From Chitinispirillales bacterium (GTDB taxonomy: Bacteria; Fibrobacterota; Chitinivibrionia; Chitinivibrionales; Chitinispirillaceae): a stretch of 9,414 bases of DNA. This document shows, in pieces, positions 5,890 through 9,414 of this stretch (its first letter is position 1; every line of letters starts with the position of its first letter). Under the pieces are notes generated by a model. It saw nothing but the letters and a program-made list of their open reading frames with translations. It was not told where the DNA came from and did no database searches. Location: NCBI GenBank assembly GCA_031254445.1, contig JAIRUL010000234.1, positions 1-9,414 of the forward strand, in the 5' to 3' direction. The position numbers and the translations under genes are program-made.

Positions 5890-8406
5890 TTATTTTGACG
5901 ATGAATTGGTTAATAATGATAGTGATACTAGTATACCACAGATGGCGATCCAAGCTAAATTTTTCTTTATAGTTTTTGTATTTTCGGCTTTTCTCTCTGC
6001 CCTCTCGGCTTCTCTCTCTGCCGATAGTGTCTCAATCGTCGCTGTGTTATTTGCATAATCTTGGACGCAACGAAGAGAGCTCGGGTCGTGGATGCTGCCA
6101 TATCCGACGTTATTAGAACCGTAGCTCATGCTTCGGCGACATGATCTACCGTTCACACGAATACACCACCACTCACCATATTTACCAATAGAAAGATCTC
6201 TCGCCACGTCGTCGTTGTACCCCTTACCGCCGGGCAGAGCCGAAAATCCGTAACTGTCCGTACCGTTACCGCCGCTTTTACCGTCATAATAATACTTCCA
6301 ACCGGAGCTAGACTTGAGCCGAAGACCTGCAATGTCTTCGCCACCCACCGCTTGGACCAAATTGTGCCAATCATCTTCTTTCGGCAAATACCAATCTTTC
6401 GGGCAGGCCTCCTTCGCATCTTTCCAAGAGTACAACCGACCATACTTATTGCAATAGGCATCATTATCGTTATGACAACGGGAATCACCGATTTTATAAT
6501 TTAGGTTTTCCGCCATCCATATTTTTCCGCCCACACTCACCCTACGATACGTTTTACCATCTCTAGTATCGGTAAAAAAAGTTAGGCTGACAGCATATGT
6601 ACCCGCCTGTTTGCCATTTTTGTAATATGTGTCCTCGAAACTGTAACCACCTAAAGAATAGGCGTCCGTTTGAAATGGTTTTCCAGCCATAGCCACATTG
6701 GCCCCAATGGTAATGCTCGTTATTCCATTTGGCGCAAAGCTAGGCTGATGAAACGCCGCATTGCCAATATAGGCAACACTGTTAGGGACGGTTACGTTAG
6801 TTAATTTATTGTCTTTAAACGCTTCGTTGCCAATAGAAGTAACGCTGTTAGGGATGGTTACGTTGGTTAATCCAAGGTTCCTAAATGCCCCATTGCCAAT
6901 GAAAATTACAGGGTCACCCCAAATACTATTGGGAATATCAAGCACATTTATGTTGTTTGTTCTATTCGCAAAACCTCGTATTTCACCGTATGCGAAGTTG
7001 AATTTGTCGTATGTATTAACTTCATGCCTCGTGATGGTTCGTATTTGCAGAACGCCGTTTATGGCCGCTGCCTCTGCGTCCATGCCGTTTACACTGGCAA
7101 CCCGTATGGTCATGTTGTTGGTTATATCATTTGCATTGACGCTTGGAAAATCCAGCGGCCCCCTGGTATGTTTTAAATTAACAGCGTTAGGTCGGTCACT
7201 CGCGTTTTTTCTAGTTAATCTCCATGCCCCGCTTGTTTGTAAAGTTTGCTTACCAATTATTTTATTTTGATCATTCACCAATTCAAAAACTAAAAAAAAC
7301 CTACTGCTCCGTTCTGCAAAAGCGTTTAAGTTAGTTACACCCTGCCAAGGCCAATTACCGATTCCCCACGCATTTTTCCGTCCGGTCGCGTTCAAACCAT
7401 CATATACCGCTTGTAACGTTAGTATTAGCGAACGCGTCCAAACACTGCTGCCATACAGATACGCTTCTGTGCTTAGGGTTACCGTTTCATTTTGGTAGTT
7501 GGTTGCTCCACGTTTAATATCGTTCAAGTAAAACAAGGTGTAAGGCATCGATTCCGTCTTATTGAAGTTGTAGAAATATTGCTCCGTTTCCGTAAGCCGT
7601 TGGATCCACTGTTTCCTCCATTGTATGTCGTCTCGGATGTTATCGCCCATGCTTCCGCTGGAAATATTGGCGCTCAGTATCGAAGAGCGATTTACCGCGA
7701 CTCGCAGAGACGGGTCAAGCGCGGCAGCCTGAAAATAGTAACTCAATGCCGCAACTTCTGTTCCCTGCCTTTGGGCGGTAATGCCCCGTGCAAAGGCAGT
7801 TTGAGCGTTTATGTAATTTTCCGTCGCCGCGCCAGCTAGCTCTCCCTGTGCTTTTGCCGTAAGCTCCACACCCATTTTTTTAAGCAGTTCGAGCGAGGCT
7901 CGCCTTATGCCCGTCCGGTTGTCTAATTCCCAATAAGTAAATGTCCCGGAATACGATGCGGCTGTCATTTTGTCGGAGGTTTTGATAATGCTCATTTGAA
8001 GGCTGTAAGCTGTCGGCGTTTTAGTTATTTTTCCAACCATGAAATGGCTTGTAGGCGTTAAGTTCCCAAAGTCCTGCAACGCGATATTGTTATCCGCATG
8101 TTTTCCTTCCATTAGTTTGAGATAAATGCCATCAAGGCTCTCCCAATCTAATACGCCAATAGCGGAATAGCCTGAAAAGTTACTGACAAATTCGCCCTGC
8201 ACCAGAGCGGGGAGATGGGCTTGGTTTTCTGCAAGGCCGATTGTTTGCGGAGCAAAAATAGTGAGGCCGATTCCTTTTCCGCCGCCCCCAACCCAATTCT
8301 GCGTGGCCTGTTCCTGCGCGTTCGCAGTGTTAGCGCCCAACAAAACAAATACCGTTAGTGCAACGGCCATAGTAGCGTGAGTCACATAATTGCCATTAAT
8401 CACCAT
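5890..8406 (-). CDS. Exported multidomain protein: CsgG-like region, TPR-like repeat, BspA-type LRRs, FISUMP domain, C-terminal membrane helix
   Basis: The 838-residue protein starts at ATG 8406, supported by AGGAG six bases upstream. A signal peptide (about 1-30, hydrophobic 13-25, cut after ANA) has no basic residues in its n-region, which is unusual. A Gly stretch (40-43) leads into residues 45-190, which look like the CsgG/LpoB fold: LTIFAP, LVQGEFVSNFSGYSAIGVLD, FMVGKITKT. Residues about 197-245 resemble a TPR unit (AFARGITAQRQGTEVAALSYYFQAAALDP). The middle (about 250-485) I do not recognise. BspA-type leucine-rich repeats (about 487-575) include LTNVTIPNSVTSIGNEAF. The FISUMP domain (about 616-785) contains GKTYRRVSVGGKIWMAENLNY, YGRLYSW, ACPKDWYLP and a terminal LRCVQD, with several Cys that may form disulfides. 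It ends in an AER-rich helix (about 792-815) and a membrane helix (816-833). FISUMP proteins are typical of Fibrobacter; their function is unknown, and an envelope or adhesive role is an inference. Base composition is visibly lower in GC than the A2M gene. The LRR and FISUMP calls are firm; the CsgG-like call is tentative. Confidence 0.88.
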   Translation of the reverse strand: MVINGNYVTHATMAVALTVFVLLGANTANAQEQATQNWVGGGGKGIGLTIFAPQTIGLAENQAHLPALVQGEFVSNFSGYSAIGVLDWESLDGIYLKLMEGKHADNNIALQDFGNLTPTSHFMVGKITKTPTAYSLQMSIIKTSDKMTAASYSGTFTYWELDNRTGIRRASLELLKKMGVELTAKAQGELAGAATENYINAQTAFARGITAQRQGTEVAALSYYFQAAALDPSLRVAVNRSSILSANISSGSMGDNIRDDIQWRKQWIQRLTETEQYFYNFNKTESMPYTLFYLNDIKRGATNYQNETVTLSTEAYLYGSSVWTRSLILTLQAVYDGLNATGRKNAWGIGNWPWQGVTNLNAFAERSSRFFLVFELVNDQNKIIGKQTLQTSGAWRLTRKNASDRPNAVNLKHTRGPLDFPSVNANDITNNMTIRVASVNGMDAEAAAINGVLQIRTITRHEVNTYDKFNFAYGEIRGFANRTNNINVLDIPNSIWGDPVIFIGNGAFRNLGLTNVTIPNSVTSIGNEAFKDNKLTNVTVPNSVAYIGNAAFHQPSFAPNGITSITIGANVAMAGKPFQTDAYSLGGYSFEDTYYKNGKQAGTYAVSLTFFTDTRDGKTYRRVSVGGKIWMAENLNYKIGDSRCHNDNDAYCNKYGRLYSWKDAKEACPKDWYLPKEDDWHNLVQAVGGEDIAGLRLKSSSGWKYYYDGKSGGNGTDSYGFSALPGGKGYNDDVARDLSIGKYGEWWCIRVNGRSCRRSMSYGSNNVGYGSIHDPSSLRCVQDYANNTATIETLSAEREAERAERKAENTKTIKKNLAWIAICGILVSLSLLTNSSSK
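5984..6022 (-). repeat. Tandem 21-base duplication encoding AER heptads
   Basis: TCGGCTTTTCTCTCTGCC (5984-6001) and TCGGCTTCTCTCTCTGCC (6005-6022) differ at one base and are offset by 21 bases. On the coding strand they encode consecutive seven-residue units AEREAER and AERKAEN, just before the C-terminal membrane helix. The offset of exactly seven codons keeps the helical or coiled-coil register. Confidence 0.8.
6775..6870 (-). repeat. 66-base DNA repeat encoding adjacent 22-residue leucine-rich repeats
   Basis: The 30-base stretches at 6775-6804 and 6841-6870 match at 27 positions and are offset by 66 bases (22 codons). They encode LTNVTVPNSV (about 535-544) and LTNVTIPNSV (513-522). The high DNA identity suggests a recent duplication or gene conversion of the repeat unit, not only protein-level conservation. 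Confidence 0.8.
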
Positions 8407-8412
8407 AAAATG

Positions 8413-8417
8413 CTCCT
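8413..8417 (-). promoter_or_regulatory. Ribosome binding site of the FISUMP/LRR gene
   Basis: AGGAG on the minus strand lies six bases before ATG 8406 and fixes this start over internal Met codons such as M13. The wider block TAGGAGCATT recurs before the GTG start at 9392. Confidence 0.85.
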
Positions 8418-8437
8418 ATTCAAAACGATGTTTTTCT

Positions 8438-8465
8438 ATACTAGTAGACAGAGAAAAATTGTCCG
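8438..8465 (-). promoter_or_regulatory. Possible promoter of the FISUMP/LRR gene
   Basis: On the minus strand CGGACA (8460-8465) and TAGTAT (8438-8443) are 16 bases apart, each matching the sigma-70 consensus at 4 of 6 positions. This would give a short leader of about 25 bases before the start codon. The match is weak and other AT-rich sites upstream could serve. Confidence 0.3.
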
Positions 8466-8578
8466 ATATGATTACCGTTGGCATTCCCTTTCCGCCAGCA
8501 CTGTCACTCTTTTGGCGCAATTTCTTATTTCCACGAATAGCGAAATAACAGCCCATCCAAAGTTTATAATGAATGCGG

Positions 8579-8841
8579 AGCGCCGCTGCGGCGCTAACTT
8601 TTATAGACCAAGGCAAATTAAGGCGACGCGGATGTCTCCGACGGCAGCAATTCCCACCATATGCGTAGTAAGAGCGGGCGGTAGAAATCATCGCCCAAGG
8701 CAAACGTAAACTGCGGCAAGGCCAACGATTCCTATTATATGGATATAGGTAACGAACGGCGGCGGCGATAAGAGCGTTGAGCAACGATAAGCCGCTGTAA
8801 ATACTAGGATTGCGTCGGCAATAACGCCTATTCTGTAGGCG
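8579..8841. repeat. Cluster of four inverted repeats (REP-like or structured RNA)
   Basis: Four hairpins lie within 263 bases. AGCGCCGC/GCGGCGCT (8579-8586, 8588-8595) has perfect 8-bp arms around one base. CCTAT/ATAGG (8731-8735, 8745-8749) has a 9-base loop. A two-tier stem combines GCGGC/GCCGC (8762-8766, 8791-8795) with an inner CGTT/AACG (8775-8778, 8783-8786). CGCCTA/TAGGCG (8825-8830, 8836-8841) has a 5-base loop. A 10-base direct repeat CCAAGGCAAA occurs at 8608 and 8695. The density suggests a repetitive extragenic element or a structured transcript; I do not recognise a known family. Confidence 0.5.
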
Positions 8842-8865
8842 GAGCGCTAAACAGCCCGAAAAAAT

Positions 8866-8878
8866 GGGGGGGGGGGGG
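8866..8878. repeat. Homopolymer run of 13 G
   Basis: Thirteen consecutive G bases interrupt the spacer about 460 bases upstream of the FISUMP/LRR start and about 510 bases before the GTG at 9392. Runs this long are prone to slipped-strand length change and to sequencing error. The run is not inside any gene I can support. Confidence 0.9.
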
Positions 8879-8959
8879 TATCGGTTTTTTCTGTTTCGGT
8901 TGTACCTAAATCTGCTGCAATCATGCGCTTACGCCTTTTTTGTTGCGTCTATTATGTTA

Positions 8960-9014
8960 TTAATATTATTTTAATATTATAAATATTAATATTATTTATA
9001 AATAATATTAATAT
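8960..9014. repeat. AT-only repeat block with a perfect 32-bp palindrome
   Basis: Positions 8983-9014 are a perfect palindrome with two 16-base arms (left arm ATATTAATATTATTTA) and no spacer. The TTAATATTAT unit also occurs as direct copies at 8960 and around 8971, so the palindrome sits at the end of a small direct-repeat array. With no G or C between 8957 and 9016, the block would melt or extrude easily. It could bind a nucleoid protein or regulator; nothing here identifies it as an origin. Confidence 0.8.
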
Positions 9015-9023
9015 AAACATCTA

Positions 9024-9052
9024 TTGTAAAACCTAATACTATGCTCTATACA
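9024..9052 (+). promoter_or_regulatory. Possible promoter for the rightmost gene
   Basis: TTGTAA (9024-9029) and TATACA (9047-9052) are separated by the optimal 17 bases, each matching the consensus at 4 of 6 positions. It follows the AT-only palindrome directly. If used, it would start a leader of about 330 bases before the GTG at 9392. A second candidate -10 (TATAAA near 9150) lacks a convincing -35. Confidence 0.35.
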
Positions 9053-9097
9053 GTCACGCGCGCGACGCCAAGCCTCCCGCTGCCCAGCTGGTGCGCT

Positions 9098-9131
9098 AAA
9101 CCCCTGTTCCCGACGCTGCGGGGTTTCGGGA
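9098..9131 (+). other. Two mutually exclusive hairpins in a GC-rich patch
   Basis: AAACCCC (9098-9104) pairs perfectly with GGGGTTT (9120-9126). TCCCGA (9108-9113) pairs perfectly with TCGGGA (9126-9131). The two stems share base 9126 and interleave, so both cannot form as simple hairpins, although a pseudoknot is conceivable. Just upstream is the 8-bp palindrome CCAGCTGG (9084-9091). The pattern would suit a switching RNA leader, but no known riboswitch core is recognised. Confidence 0.4.
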
Positions 9132-9261
9132 TTTCTACCGTTTGGGTATAAAATAATAAATGTTTTTTAATTGCGCAAGAGAAAAATAAAAAAAATCAAA
9201 AACGGGATATTGCATAGCTACGGACTATGGGAGCAAATAATTATGGGGGATAGGGCATTAC

Positions 9262-9294
9262 AAAAATCGGATTTGTGCGCCGTCCGGCTTTTTT
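9262..9294 (+). terminator. Terminator-like hairpin with T-run in the putative leader
   Basis: AAAAATCGGA (9262-9271) can pair with TCCGGCTTTTTT (9283-9294) as four Watson-Crick pairs and a T-G wobble at the loop side, one bulged C, then five A-T pairs, ending in a T-run. An alternative small GCC/GGC stem also precedes the same six T. No plus-strand gene ends nearby, so if real it would act inside the leader of the gene at 9392. The stem is modest. Confidence 0.35.
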
Positions 9295-9300
9295 CGTATA

Positions 9301-9359
9301 GCCCCCTTGATATGCGGGGGCAATTTTATTATATTTATGGGGATGGCCATATAACCCCC
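9301..9359 (+). other. Pair of G/C-run hairpins before the rightmost start codon
   Basis: GCCCCC (9301-9306) pairs perfectly with GGGGGC (9316-9321) around a 9-base loop. Downstream, GGGG (9339-9342) can pair with CCCC within 9355-9359 and encloses the palindrome ATGGCCAT (9343-9350). The G-run of the first hairpin could instead pair with the C-run of the second. A further GGGGG at 9245-9249 offers another partner for 9302-9306. This ends 33 bases before the GTG. Confidence 0.4.
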
Positions 9360-9391
9360 AAAAAACGTAAAATAGGATTAGGAGCATTATT

Positions 9392-9414
9392 GTGGAAAAA
9401 GCAGAGCTTTCGTG
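9392..9414 (+). CDS. Start of a plus-strand gene, cut by the window edge
   Basis: A GTG start at 9392 is preceded by AGGAG (9380-9384) with a 7-base spacer, the same TAGGAGCATT context used by the FISUMP/LRR gene. The first residues would be M-E-K-A-E-L-S. Seven codons are too few to suggest a function, and an overlapping TTG at 9390 is a less likely start. The gene is divergent from the FISUMP/LRR gene across the long spacer. Confidence 0.6.

Larger units (their letters stand above)
8417..9391. other. 975-base spacer without a supportable protein gene
   Basis: This is the divergent spacer between the minus-strand FISUMP/LRR gene and the plus-strand gene beginning at 9392. The longest open frames in it lack a ribosome site, start weakly and have odd Arg/Cys-rich composition, so I call none. 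It is a mosaic. Positions 8570-8850 are hairpin-rich and fairly GC-rich. A G13 run lies at 8866-8878. Positions 8951-9020 are almost pure AT. Positions 9055-9130 are again GC-rich with hairpins. Positions 9140-9230 are A/T-rich, and 9240-9360 hold alternating G and C runs. Separate entries describe the parts. Confidence 0.7.

Noticed and set aside
5777..6058. Plus-strand frame encoding a hydrophobic 93-residue protein
   Set aside because: Half of it is antisense to the C-terminal part of the FISUMP/LRR gene, whose LSLL and AER helices explain the apparent membrane segments, and there is no ribosome site.
8377..8709. Plus-strand 110-codon frame overlapping the FISUMP/LRR start
   Set aside because: It overlaps the signal peptide and ribosome site of a well-supported gene and shows no protein family features.
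8416..8784. Minus-strand 122-codon frame just upstream of the FISUMP/LRR gene
   Set aside because: It starts at TTG without a Shine-Dalgarno, is Arg/Cys-rich without motifs, and runs through the hairpin cluster, so it is probably translated non-coding repeat.
8579..8841. CRISPR array
   Set aside because: The repeats are inverted or differ from one another; there are no regularly spaced identical repeats and no cas gene.
9060..9126. tRNA-like string (minus strand TTTAGCGCACCAGCTGGGCAGC)
   Set aside because: It looks like a D-arm, but no anticodon stem, T-loop GTTCRANTC or matching acceptor stem follows at the right spacing.

Overview
This window probably comes from a member of the Fibrobacterota, or another gut bacterium that shares the same surface-protein families, such as a termite-gut Treponema. 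The main clue is the minus-strand protein at 5890-8406, which ends in a FISUMP domain (the 'Fibrobacter succinogenes major paralogous' domain). Its N-terminal region resembles proteins I remember from termite-gut spirochaetes. The taxonomy is an inference from these families; there is no rRNA or marker gene in the window.

Layout. (1) Positions 1-5121, plus strand: the 3' part (almost the whole) of a GC-rich gene for a bacterial alpha-2-macroglobulin, with an intact CTEQ thioester motif. The reading frame is open to the window edge, so the true start and signal peptide lie upstream. (2) Positions 5191-5693, minus strand, convergent with the first gene: a two-gene toxin-antitoxin-derived operon with a 4-base ATGA overlap. 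The first gene is an intact Phd/YefM-type antitoxin. The second is a chimera in which the first ~26 residues of a VapC-like PIN toxin run in frame into the C-terminal ribbon-helix-helix half of a HicB-type antitoxin. A promoter and an overlapping inverted repeat (probable operator) sit just upstream. (3) Positions 5890-8406, minus strand: an 838-residue exported protein with a CsgG-like region, one TPR-like helical pair, BspA-type leucine-rich repeats, a FISUMP domain, an AER-rich heptad segment and a C-terminal membrane helix. (4) Positions 8417-9391: nearly 1 kb without a supportable gene. It holds a cluster of hairpins, a run of 13 G, a perfect 32-bp AT-only palindrome and a possible structured 5' leader. 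(5) Position 9392 to the end: the first codons of a plus-strand gene with a good Shine-Dalgarno.

How the parts relate. The macroglobulin would be an envelope protease trap and the FISUMP/LRR protein an envelope-exposed or adhesive protein. Nothing shows that they work together. The chimeric toxin-antitoxin locus, the change in base composition after 5121 and the repeat-rich spacer suggest an accessory, rearranged region next to a more conserved gene. The observations most worth checking are the VapC-HicB chimera, the domain architecture of the 838-residue protein and the structured spacer between 8417 and 9391. I found no clear evidence of a complete new defence or mobile system.
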